Source: Arthrobacter sp. SW1 (GTDB taxonomy: Bacteria > Actinomycetota > Actinomycetes > Actinomycetales > Micrococcaceae). From it: a stretch of DNA of 64,000 nucleotides. The DNA lies in assembly GCF_001766675.1 (NCBI RefSeq), contig NZ_MJLT01000002.1, positions 62,001-126,000 on the forward strand, in the 5' to 3' direction. The notes below the pieces were generated by a model. That model was given only the letters and a program-made list of their open reading frames with translations, searched no databases and had not been told where the DNA came from. Below, one piece after another: positions 1 to 7,331 of the stretch (position 1 is the stretch's first letter; each line of letters opens with the position of its first letter). The position numbers were made by a program, and so were the translations under genes.

Positions 1-723
1 ATTGGCACAGGTGAGCGACGCGACACATCACGGTGCAGGCAGTTCTTCGGCCGTCGCCGGATCTACAGAAGTTAGCTGCGGTATTCAGCGCAATGGGGGA
101 GCAGTGTCCGAACAGTAGGACATCGACTGAGTTGCCTTAAGATCCTGTGCTGCCAAGGAACTTCTTGACACTGCCGCGACTGCAGCGAATTTCGGCGGCA
201 ATGCGGCGGGTGCCTAGTGGTGGGAGTGATTGGTTGGGCATCAAGACGCTACTTCCTTCGCGGACTTGGGTTCGGTTAGCAGTGATCCTAGCTACGGGTG
301 GTTGGATACCCCGGGCGAGGCGCGAACCCACCAGGGGCGGGCCACCAAGACTGTTGACCCGATGCTGACTATGGAGAGGGTCAATTCGTCCGAAAGCCGT
401 GCGGGGCCCGCTCGAATCGATTGCAAGCCCCCGACGAGGGCACCGCGTGCGATCGAGACTTGAATAGTAGGACGTAAATAGAGCTGGCGGGCTGGCCGTT
501 TTTCACCAGAACTGGCGAGTGTGAGAGTTTGTAGTGCTATAAGCGCGCTTGAGTAGGCCAACTCCCAGACGATGCGCATCGCATGACTCCCGGTTGTGCG
601 TTGAACACCAAGAACGAAATGAGAGACAAGCTCACCGTGGTCCCGAGAAGCACAAGAACGGCGGAGAGTCAGGGAGCTGGATCTTGATGCATTGGCCGGC
701 GCTATCGACCACGCTGTGCGGCC
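1..723. other. AT-richer stretch without a supported gene
   Basis: No reading frame here has a convincing start, ribosome binding site and codon usage together. A short minus-strand frame at 137-331 contains TRRIAAEIRCSRGSVKKFL, which looks like a helix-turn-helix of the kind found in transposases and recombinases, but it has no supporting gene around it and may be a remnant. Base composition is visibly lower in G+C than from 2600 onward, consistent with acquired and decaying DNA. Confidence 0.5.
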
Positions 724-1662
724 CTAACGCTGCATCGCGAGACGGCCTCGGGCAAGGAAATCCGCTGGTAAGAGGAAATGGTGTGGAGATATCGTCAGCT
801 TGTAGGCATCCTTAGTTTCATGCGAGCGTCCAGGAAGTAGTAAGTGACCCCACTCCTTCTCGACGGAAATGTCGAGGCCTAAGGATTCTGCATAGAAATT
901 GGCCGGTGTTGATGCTCTAATCGCACGCACACTTTCGGTTGCTTCCGACGAAGGACCTGAATAAGCGACCTCGTTCCAACTAACCCAGTCAGGCATTTTG
1001 GGCCGACCGCATCCTTGATTCACTCCGACGAAATAGTGTCGGTTACGAACGGCGTTATTGCCGTTTCCCGCACCAATTTCGATAAGCTGATCAAGGCTCG
1101 AAACTGTCCGTCCCGGTACGTACACCAGTTCACGTTCGTTCGAGGGCTGCCAATTAGCTGCCATCTCTAGTCTATTAAGGGGACGGTCCTGGATTCGAAC
1201 AGTGGTTGACGATGGGGTGCTAAATGTTGGCTTAAAGTCTTCTGCGCAAGCTAGCACAGAATAGATATTAACATTGCCATCTTGGTTCGAAACCGTCATG
1301 ACAGCGAACTTCTCCTGCAGATAAATACGCTGGGTCAGTTTTGGTGCCGAAGAGACCTCCGAGATAATTGCCGGCGTTCCCAGCTTCTCGCGAAAGATAT
1401 CGTCGCTGAAGCCCGCATGCAGTTCCTTGAGAATTCCGTACCAGTAGTCGTTCGGGAACAGGTTCTTCTGCGCGGACGGAAAGAATGCTGCGATTGTCAC
1501 CCACGCCGTGATGACTGCCCCGACACCGAGGAACATCCGGTAAGCCCAATTGCCGAATGTCCGCATCTCCCACTTGGGAAACCTCTGCTCTTTCGCCAGG
1601 GTCGATTTCGATAACTCCTCCTTTCGAACATGAACTTGCCTAGTCTTCTTCCGCATTGCCAT
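724..1662 (-). CDS. membrane-anchored protein of unknown function (possibly ETEC_3214-like)
   Basis: This 312-residue protein starts at the ATG at 1662, which has an AAAGGAGA ribosome binding site just upstream; the longer frame to 1827 has no such site. The first 35 residues are basic. One hydrophobic segment follows (about residues 37-58, FLGVGAVITAWVTIAAFF), so a small N-terminal cytoplasmic tail and a large extracytoplasmic domain are likely. The rest contains motifs such as HYFVGVNQG but no catalytic signature I recognise. The layout resembles proteins annotated as ETEC_3214 domain, a weak impression only. Codon use is AT-richer than in the core genes, and it sits next to a recombinase remnant, so horizontal acquisition is likely. 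Confidence 0.6.
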   Translation of the reverse strand: MAMRKKTRQVHVRKEELSKSTLAKEQRFPKWEMRTFGNWAYRMFLGVGAVITAWVTIAAFFPSAQKNLFPNDYWYGILKELHAGFSDDIFREKLGTPAIISEVSSAPKLTQRIYLQEKFAVMTVSNQDGNVNIYSVLACAEDFKPTFSTPSSTTVRIQDRPLNRLEMAANWQPSNERELVYVPGRTVSSLDQLIEIGAGNGNNAVRNRHYFVGVNQGCGRPKMPDWVSWNEVAYSGPSSEATESVRAIRASTPANFYAESLGLDISVEKEWGHLLLPGRSHETKDAYKLTISPHHFLLPADFLARGRLAMQR

Positions 1663-1878
1663 CAAATCTCCTTTTGTGCAATCAATTACGATCTGGCCTG
1701 ACGGTACAGGACTCCTGCTCCGGAGCGAGATGGTTGGCACCTGACCTCCAGCGAAGGATCCGAACCCCAGGAGCACCTCTGATGAGGCGCACCAATGGTG
1801 CGCCCTGTTCGGTCTGTGGTATTTCACTACAGCTGGTTCGATCCCTTACTTCCGGTCCAGCGCACACCAATTCAAGGC

Positions 1879-2334
1879 TTACCTCGCGTTGCCATGGGTA
1901 TCCCTCGTCCGTACCCCACGCCCTTGCAAGTACTTAAGCACTGTATGTGCGGTGAACCCCGCTCGTTCTCCAGTCCGCTCCAACGAAAGCCCTGACTCGT
2001 AAAGCCTGACCATCTCATCGATCTGCTTCTTGGTCGGGGGAGTACGTCTCAGGGTGACGCCGGCTGTTTTGAGCTTCTTGCTTACGGTCCCTCGGCTGCA
2101 CTTGAACTCGTCGGCTAACTCGTAGACGGTGGCACCGCCCTGGTATCTGTCTACAAGCCGCTCGACCTGCTTGGGCGTGAGTCTGCGTTGCATCTGAATC
2201 GATCGGCGGGCTGAGCCTTGGTCCGGGGCCGAAGCCGGCGCGTCGGTCTGGCTAGCCTGGTTCTGGAGGTAGGCGTGAAGCTTGCTGACTCCTGTAAAGA
2301 ATTGTTTCGCATCAGGGTCGGTTAGTACCACCAA
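1879..2334 (-). pseudogene. C-terminal remnant of a serine recombinase-like HTH protein
   Basis: The frame encodes 151 residues from a TTG at 2334 with no ribosome binding site; the reading frame stays open upstream straight into a terminator hairpin. The first part ([20 protein letters not shown]) does not look like a natural N-terminus. Two helix-turn-helix units follow, around residues 50-92 ([20 protein letters not shown], then [10 protein letters not shown]) and 98-140 ([14 protein letters not shown], then [11 protein letters not shown], ending GVRTRDTHG). Double Hin-like HTH tails of this kind occur at the C-terminus of actinobacterial resolvase/invertase-like proteins. No catalytic resolvase domain is present. 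I therefore read it as a 5'-truncated gene, although a small functional DNA-binding protein cannot be excluded. Confidence 0.5.
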
Positions 2335-2371
2335 AAAGAGGTCCCGCGGATGGAAATCCGCGGGACTTTTT
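2333..2371. terminator. bidirectional rho-independent terminator
   Basis: A perfect 11-bp stem (GTCCCGCGGAT / ATCCGCGGGAC) with loop GGAA is preceded by an A-run and followed by TTTTT, so it can act in both directions. No intact plus-strand gene ends here, so it may be left over from a lost gene. The same stem core recurs after fdhA. Confidence 0.8.
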
Positions 2372-2615
2372 GGTTTAAGCGCTCCGGCTTCCGGCCGCTG
2401 CGAGGTGCATTCAGTCCTTGCTACTTGCGTAAATCCCGGTTCATCAGGCTATTGTTGGCTTATCAAGAATCATTCTTATCTATCCTGTGGTGTGCCATGC
2501 CAGGATGCCTACCCGAAAGTATGGGTCCACCTGTCCGGTAGGGGCGTTGGTCGCGCCCTCCTGCGGCAGCAGACTCGGGGGTGGACGGTTAACGCCGCAT
2601 ACAGGAAGGACAAGG

Positions 2616-3833
2616 ATGTCTGGGAACAAGGCAGTCGCCTACAAGGGGCCCGGTGTCGTTGAAGTAATCGACACCGACTACCCGACCTTCGAACTGAAGG
2701 ATGGACCCGGGGTCAACCCCGCGAACGTCGGACGGAAGGTGCCGCACGGCGCCATCCTGCGGACTGTGAGCACGAATATCTGTGGCTCTGACCAGCACAT
2801 GGTCCGCGGCCGGACCACGGCGCCTGAAGGGCTCGTGCTCGGTCACGAAATCACCGGCGAAGTGGTTGAGGTCGGCCCCGATGTTGAGTTCATCAAGGTG
2901 GGCGACATTGTCTCCGTGCCGTTCAACATTTCCTGCGGACGCTGCCGCAACTGTAAAGAGGGCAAGACCGGAATCTGCCTCAACGTGAACCCCGACCGGC
3001 CCGGCAGCGCTTACGGCTATGTCGATATGGGTGGATGGGTCGGCGGGCAGGCCGAGTACGTCCTCGTTCCGTACGCGGACTGGAACCTGCTGAAGTTCCC
3101 GGACCGTGACCAGGCGCTGGAGAAGATCCTCGACCTGACGATGCTCTCCGACATTTTCCCCACCGGCTTCCACGGCGCAGTCACCGCGGGCGTCGGTCCC
3201 GGTTCGACCGTCTACATCGCGGGTGCCGGCCCTGTCGGCATCGCTGCCGCCGTTGGCGCCCAGCTCCTCGGCGCTGCAGCCGTGATCGTCGGTGACCTCA
3301 ACGAGGACCGTCTCGCTCAGGCCCGTTCGTTCGGCTGCGAGACGGTCGACGTATCCAAGGGTGATCCGCGTGACCAGATCGAGCAGATCCTCGGGGTGCC
3401 CGAGGTCGACTCCGCCGTGGACGCCGTCGGCTTCGAAGCCCGCGGACACGGGGCGGATGCAGGACACGAGGCGCCTGCCACCGTGCTCAACTCGCTCATG
3501 GACATCACCGCCGCCGGCGGCGGCATCGGTATTCCCGGACTGTACGTGACGGGCGACCCGGGCGGAATCGACGAGGCCGCCCAGGTTGGTTCGCTCTCGT
3601 TGCGCCTGGGCCTCGGCTGGGCCAAATCGCTCTCGTTCGCCACCGGCCAGTGCCCCGTGATGCGCTACAACCGCCAGCTGATGATGGCCATCCTGCACGA
3701 CAAGGTGCAGATCGCCAAGGCCGTCAATGCCACCCCGATCTCGCTCGACGACGCACCGCGCGGTTACGCCGAGTTCGACCAGGGTGCCGCCAAGAAGTAC
3801 GTGCTGAACCCCAACGGCTACATCAAGGTCTGA
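2616..3833 (+). CDS. fdhA: glutathione-independent formaldehyde dehydrogenase
   Basis: This 405-residue zinc-dependent medium-chain dehydrogenase matches the Pseudomonas putida-type formaldehyde dehydrogenase, which oxidises formaldehyde to formate with tightly bound NAD and no thiol cofactor. The catalytic zinc site is seen in NICGSDQH (about residue 55) and GHEITGEV (about 77). The structural zinc cysteines are in CGRCRNCKEGKTGIC (about 109-123), and the Rossmann motif is GAGPVGIAAA (about 203). The insertion containing LSDIFPTGFHGA is typical of the family. I chose the ATG at 2616 because AGGAAGGA lies 6-13 bases upstream; the frame extends to 2487 without a better site. It is monocistronic, with a terminator immediately downstream, and would act in cytosolic formaldehyde detoxification. 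Confidence 0.93.
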   Translation: MSGNKAVAYKGPGVVEVIDTDYPTFELKDGPGVNPANVGRKVPHGAILRTVSTNICGSDQHMVRGRTTAPEGLVLGHEITGEVVEVGPDVEFIKVGDIVSVPFNISCGRCRNCKEGKTGICLNVNPDRPGSAYGYVDMGGWVGGQAEYVLVPYADWNLLKFPDRDQALEKILDLTMLSDIFPTGFHGAVTAGVGPGSTVYIAGAGPVGIAAAVGAQLLGAAAVIVGDLNEDRLAQARSFGCETVDVSKGDPRDQIEQILGVPEVDSAVDAVGFEARGHGADAGHEAPATVLNSLMDITAAGGGIGIPGLYVTGDPGGIDEAAQVGSLSLRLGLGWAKSLSFATGQCPVMRYNRQLMMAILHDKVQIAKAVNATPISLDDAPRGYAEFDQGAAKKYVLNPNGYIKV

Positions 3834-3850
3834 GTACCCGTTGTCACAAG

Positions 3851-3884
3851 AGATCCCGCGGATGGAAATCCGCGGGATCTTTTG
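3851..3884 (+). terminator. terminator of fdhA
   Basis: A perfect 13-bp stem (AGATCCCGCGGAT / ATCCGCGGGATCT, loop GGAA) is followed by TTTT. Its core is identical to the hairpin at 2341-2366, including the GGAA loop. Confidence 0.9.
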
Positions 3885-3977
3885 TTGTACCGGCTGCCGC
3901 TCGCTGTTCCAGGGGCCCGGAAGCCGCGCCATTCGCTAGGCTGTGAATCACTTTCCGGCACTGATGGAGGTTGGGCC

Positions 3978-4988
3978 ATGGTTGAGTCTGAGAAGGCGAA
4001 TGAATACTGGTTCGATGCGGGCCCCCTGGTTGAGGCGGCCCCGCCGGTTCCCGACGAGCTGCGGCCCGCCCGGAGCAATTTCCGCAAGGCGTGGTCTGGC
4101 AGCAAATCAGTGAAGGACCGCGTTGCCGCCCTGGTCAATGCCGATGTGAAGGGCATGGCGACGGATTGGTGGACCTACGGCGGCCCGCCCCGCAAGCTGG
4201 AACGGTTCGGGCAGGCAAACGGCCTGCTTTACAAGCGCCAGGCATACGACATGCACCGGCCCGACAGCATGCCGGGGCTGATCTTTACGGGAGAATGCGA
4301 GGACATCCTAGGCTATCAGGGGCCTCCGGCCGTGGAGTTCGGCAACCACCGTTCTGTCGGTTCCGAGGTGGCGCGCGCATTCGGTTACGTTGCCGTCCGG
4401 CATGACCTGGCGCTTCCGCACCTTGTGCTGGACTCGCTGGCCAACGATTCCGAGCGGCCGAACGCTTGGGCAGGGATCTATGCACGGAAAGACAACTACT
4501 CCAGCCTGAACGAAAACTACCGCGGCTCGGACTCCGGGACTCCCTTGGGACGGTTTGCGCGGCGGGAGACCATCGTTCTGGATGGGGAAACCGATAAGCA
4601 CTTTCGCACCTATTGCGAACCGGGGCAGGAGGCCTACGTACGGGCCTTCCTTACGGGCGATACCCTGCGCCTGATGACGCACGTCACGGCGTCATTCGAT
4701 GTCGAGGTGACCGGTTCCTGGATCTTCCTGTACGGCTACAGTTTCGATGTTTCCACCGATGAACCCGAGCGCTGGGCGTGGATTCTTTCACTCACGTCCC
4801 GCGTGATGGACCTGATCGCAGCCTTGGGCGAGGCCGCCGGGCAGCGCCCTCAGTGGGAACGTCCGCCGTTCTATACCGCCGATTGGGTGCAGCGGCCGGC
4901 GTCGCTCGCGCATCTTCCCAAACCGTCGCCGGGCTCGCACGCGGCGCGGGACAGCGACTCGGGAATCTTCGGCTGGCTTGACTGGTGA
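3978..4988 (+). CDS. conserved hypothetical cytosolic protein
   Basis: I do not recognise this 336-residue protein. The ATG at 3978 has GGAGG nine bases upstream. There is no signal peptide; a single moderately hydrophobic stretch (VEVTGSWIFLYGYSFDV, about residues 246-262) is too polar to be a clear membrane segment. Aromatic-rich motifs include TDWWTYGGPP, GNHRSVGSEV and FARRETIVLDGETDKHFRTY, which could belong to a mixed alpha/beta domain. Codon use matches the host core genes. It lies alone between the fdhA terminator and a strong bidirectional terminator, so it is probably transcribed on its own. Confidence 0.7.
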   Translation: MVESEKANEYWFDAGPLVEAAPPVPDELRPARSNFRKAWSGSKSVKDRVAALVNADVKGMATDWWTYGGPPRKLERFGQANGLLYKRQAYDMHRPDSMPGLIFTGECEDILGYQGPPAVEFGNHRSVGSEVARAFGYVAVRHDLALPHLVLDSLANDSERPNAWAGIYARKDNYSSLNENYRGSDSGTPLGRFARRETIVLDGETDKHFRTYCEPGQEAYVRAFLTGDTLRLMTHVTASFDVEVTGSWIFLYGYSFDVSTDEPERWAWILSLTSRVMDLIAALGEAAGQRPQWERPPFYTADWVQRPASLAHLPKPSPGSHAARDSDSGIFGWLDW

Positions 4989-5014
4989 ACAGCTCCCGGG
5001 CTGTTCGCGACGAC

Positions 5015-5046
5015 AGCGGGCCCCGTCCTTCCGGACGGGGCCCGCT
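5015..5046. terminator. bidirectional terminator between convergent genes
   Basis: A perfect 14-bp stem (AGCGGGCCCCGTCC / GGACGGGGCCCGCT, loop TTCC) lies between the stop of the plus-strand hypothetical gene and the stop of the minus-strand dehydrogenase. Confidence 0.85.
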
Positions 5047-5063
5047 GCGGTTCCTGGCGGACG

Positions 5064-6026
5064 CTACTTGACGATCGGCGTCGGCGGCTGGTCTCCGCGG
5101 AGTACGGCGAGCGTGTTCTCGGCGGCGAGGACCGCCATCGCGGTCCGGGTCTCCACCGTGGCCGAGCCGAGGTGCGGTACGAGGACCACGTTCTCGAGCT
5201 CGAGCAGTTCGGGGTAGACCTGCGGTTCCTTTTCGAAGACATCCAGCCCGGCGCCGGCGATCACGCCGTTGCGCAGTGCGGTGGCAAGTGCCGCTTCATC
5301 GATGATCGGCCCGCGGGCGGTGTTCACCAGGTAGGCCGTGTCCTTCATGGCGGCGAGCTCTTCGGCGCCGATCAGGTGATGCGTGGCGTCGCCGTACGGG
5401 CAGTGCAGGGAGACGACGTCGGATACCGCCAGCAGTTCATCCAGCTCCACCCGGCGGGCGCCGAGTTCGGCCGCGATGGCGGGATCGATCTCGCTGCGGG
5501 ACTGGTACACGACCTCCATGCCGAAGGCTTTGGCCCGGCGGGCAGTCGCCTGCCCGATGCCGCCCATGCCGACAATGCCGAGTGTCTTGCCTTGCAGGCT
5601 GCTGCCGAGCAGGAAGAACATGCCCCACTTCCACGGCTGGCCGGCGCGGATGAGCCGTTCACCCTCGCCGAGGCGGCGGGTTGCCATGAGGATCAGCCCG
5701 AAGGCGATGTCGGCAGTCGCCTCGGTGAGGACGCCCGGGGTGTTCGTGGCGACGATTCCCCGTGCGGTGCATGCCGGCACGCTGATGTTGTCGTAGCCGA
5801 CAGCGACGTTCGAGACGACCTTGAGCTGCGGCCCGGCGGCGTCGAGCAGTTCATCATCGATGCGTTCGGTGAGGAGGCTGACGACGGCGTCCGCTCCCGC
5901 CACGCGCTGCAGCAGTTCCTCGCGGCTGATTGATTCCGTGCCGGTCCAGGCGTCGACGTCATGTTCGGCGCGGAGCTTTTCGAGTGCGGCCTCGGGCACC
6001 CGTCCGGTAACGACTACGCGGCTCAT
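5064..6026 (-). CDS. D-isomer-specific 2-hydroxyacid dehydrogenase (glyoxylate/hydroxypyruvate reductase-like)
   Basis: This 320-residue NAD(P)-dependent enzyme reduces a 2-oxo acid to a D-2-hydroxy acid. The nucleotide-binding signature is GIVGMGGIGQATARRAKAFG (about residues 146-165). The catalytic arginine lies in NTARGPIIDEAAL (about 232-244), the glutamate in LDVFEKEP (about 259-266), and the histidine in VPHLGSAT (about 281-288). The best family fit is glyoxylate/hydroxypyruvate reductase (GyaR/GhrB type). The ATG at 6026 overlaps the stop of the upstream aminotransferase gene as ATGA, so the two are translationally coupled. A plausible joint role, by inference, is that the aminotransferase makes a 2-oxo acid that this enzyme reduces. 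Confidence 0.85.
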   Translation of the reverse strand: MSRVVVTGRVPEAALEKLRAEHDVDAWTGTESISREELLQRVAGADAVVSLLTERIDDELLDAAGPQLKVVSNVAVGYDNISVPACTARGIVATNTPGVLTEATADIAFGLILMATRRLGEGERLIRAGQPWKWGMFFLLGSSLQGKTLGIVGMGGIGQATARRAKAFGMEVVYQSRSEIDPAIAAELGARRVELDELLAVSDVVSLHCPYGDATHHLIGAEELAAMKDTAYLVNTARGPIIDEAALATALRNGVIAGAGLDVFEKEPQVYPELLELENVVLVPHLGSATVETRTAMAVLAAENTLAVLRGDQPPTPIVK

Positions 6027-7222
6027 GCGGACTCGATCCATTCGCGCAGGCGGCCAAGGCCGTCACGGATGTCCGCGGCTTCGATGCCCGAGTAGGCCAG
6101 CCGGATGTACTGCCGTTCCTCGCCCGGCAGGCGCCGGCCGAAGTGTTCACGGGTGCAGAAGGAAACACCGGTGTTGTGCAGGGCGGCGGTGGCGAAGTCG
6201 CCGACCGCGGTGTAGCCAAGGCGCTCCATGGCACCGGTGACGTCCGGGAAGAGGTAGAACGTCGACTGCGGCACGGCGACATGCATGCCGGGGATGGAGT
6301 TGACGAGTTCACAGGCAGTGTCGCGACGCTTCTGCAGGGTATCGAGCATCTGCTGCACGGAATCCTGCGGCCCGCGGAGTGCTTCGATGCCGGCCCACTG
6401 TACGTAGTGCGTGGTGCAGGATTCATCGTTGGTGTTGAGCTTGCTCAGCACCTGGGCGATTTCCAGCGGCGCGACGGCGCAGCCGAGGCGGGAGCCGGTC
6501 ATGGCGAACTTCTTGCTGAAGGTGTAGAGGATGACCGTGCGCTCCGCCATGCCCGGCAGGGAGACGATCGAGCTCGACACGCCCTCGTAGCGGGTTTCGA
6601 AGTACGCCTCGTCGGACAGCACCCAGAGGTCATGCTCGATGGCGATCTGGGCAATGGCCTCGCGCTCGGCCGCAGTGGACTCCGCGGAAATCGGGTTCTG
6701 CAGGTCGTTGTAGATGATCGCGGTGGTGTTCGGGGTGATCGAGGCCCGGATCTGGTCCAAGTCAATCGCGAAGCCGGTGCTGGTGGGCACGTAACGGTAG
6801 GGCACGGCCGTGCCGCCGAGGTATTCGATCTGCGATTCGTAGATCGGGAAGCCCGGGTTGGGGTAGAGCACTTCCTGGCCGGGGTTCATGACGGCCTGCA
6901 GGAACTTCGTGATGACGGGCTTGCCGCCGGTCATCACCACCACGTTGTCGGGAGAGAAGGTGACGCCGCGGCGCGAGCCGAGGTCCTCGGCGAGGGCCTC
7001 GCGCAGCTGGGGGATGCCGGGGCCGGGGCAGTAGCCCGTGTAACCGTCAGCGATTGCGCGGTTCATCGCTTCCACGATGTTCGCAGCGGTGGGGATGTTG
7101 ATATCGCCCAGATGGAAGGGGTACACCAGGTTCCCCTTGGCCTTCCAGGCTGCGGCGGCTTGAGCGACGCTGAAGGCGGTTTCCGTGCCCAGGCGTTCGA
7201 GCCGTTGCGCGAGTTTCTGCAT
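6023..7222 (-). CDS. class I/II PLP-dependent aminotransferase
   Basis: This 399-residue fold-type I aminotransferase carries the PLP lysine in TFSKKFAMTGSRLG (about residues 233-246). It also has the cofactor-binding NDLQNP (NP of the NxxNP region, about 174-179), the SDEAYFE motif (about 205-211) and the C-terminal arginine region YIRLAYSG. A GAGGAG ribosome binding site lies 11 bases before the ATG at 7222; the upstream GTG at 7234 overlaps that site and is less likely. The next gene starts inside its stop codon. Substrate is not readable from sequence. Two short palindromes in the 110-bp upstream gap suggest regulation by a dimeric repressor. Confidence 0.85.
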   Translation of the reverse strand: MQKLAQRLERLGTETAFSVAQAAAAWKAKGNLVYPFHLGDINIPTAANIVEAMNRAIADGYTGYCPGPGIPQLREALAEDLGSRRGVTFSPDNVVVMTGGKPVITKFLQAVMNPGQEVLYPNPGFPIYESQIEYLGGTAVPYRYVPTSTGFAIDLDQIRASITPNTTAIIYNDLQNPISAESTAAEREAIAQIAIEHDLWVLSDEAYFETRYEGVSSSIVSLPGMAERTVILYTFSKKFAMTGSRLGCAVAPLEIAQVLSKLNTNDESCTTHYVQWAGIEALRGPQDSVQQMLDTLQKRRDTACELVNSIPGMHVAVPQSTFYLFPDVTGAMERLGYTAVGDFATAALHNTGVSFCTREHFGRRLPGEERQYIRLAYSGIEAADIRDGLGRLREWIESA

Positions 7223-7283
7223 GTGCTGTTTCACTCCTCATCGAGTTGACGGTCGGTCTACGACGAGCCCAATCTAATATAGA

Positions 7284-7320
7284 ACTGATATATCAGTCGC
7301 GCAGATGTGATATAAATCAC
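7284..7320. promoter_or_regulatory. paired palindromes upstream of the aminotransferase operon
   Basis: ACTGATATATCAGT (7284-7297) is a perfect palindrome, and GTGATATAAATCAC (7307-7320) has 5-bp inverted arms. Their centres are 23 bp apart, close to two helical turns, as expected for tandem dimer-binding sites. The bound regulator is unknown and not encoded next door. Confidence 0.45.
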
Positions 7321-7331
7321 AGGAACGGTGT

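Noticed and set aside
137..331. HTH-like minus-strand peptide
   Set aside because: The 19-residue similarity to a transposase-type HTH is suggestive, but the frame has no start signal, no partner domain and no flanking inverted repeats, so it is not called as a gene.
1830..1875. tRNA-like T-arm sequence GGTTCGATCCC
   Set aside because: No acceptor, D or anticodon stems can be formed around it.
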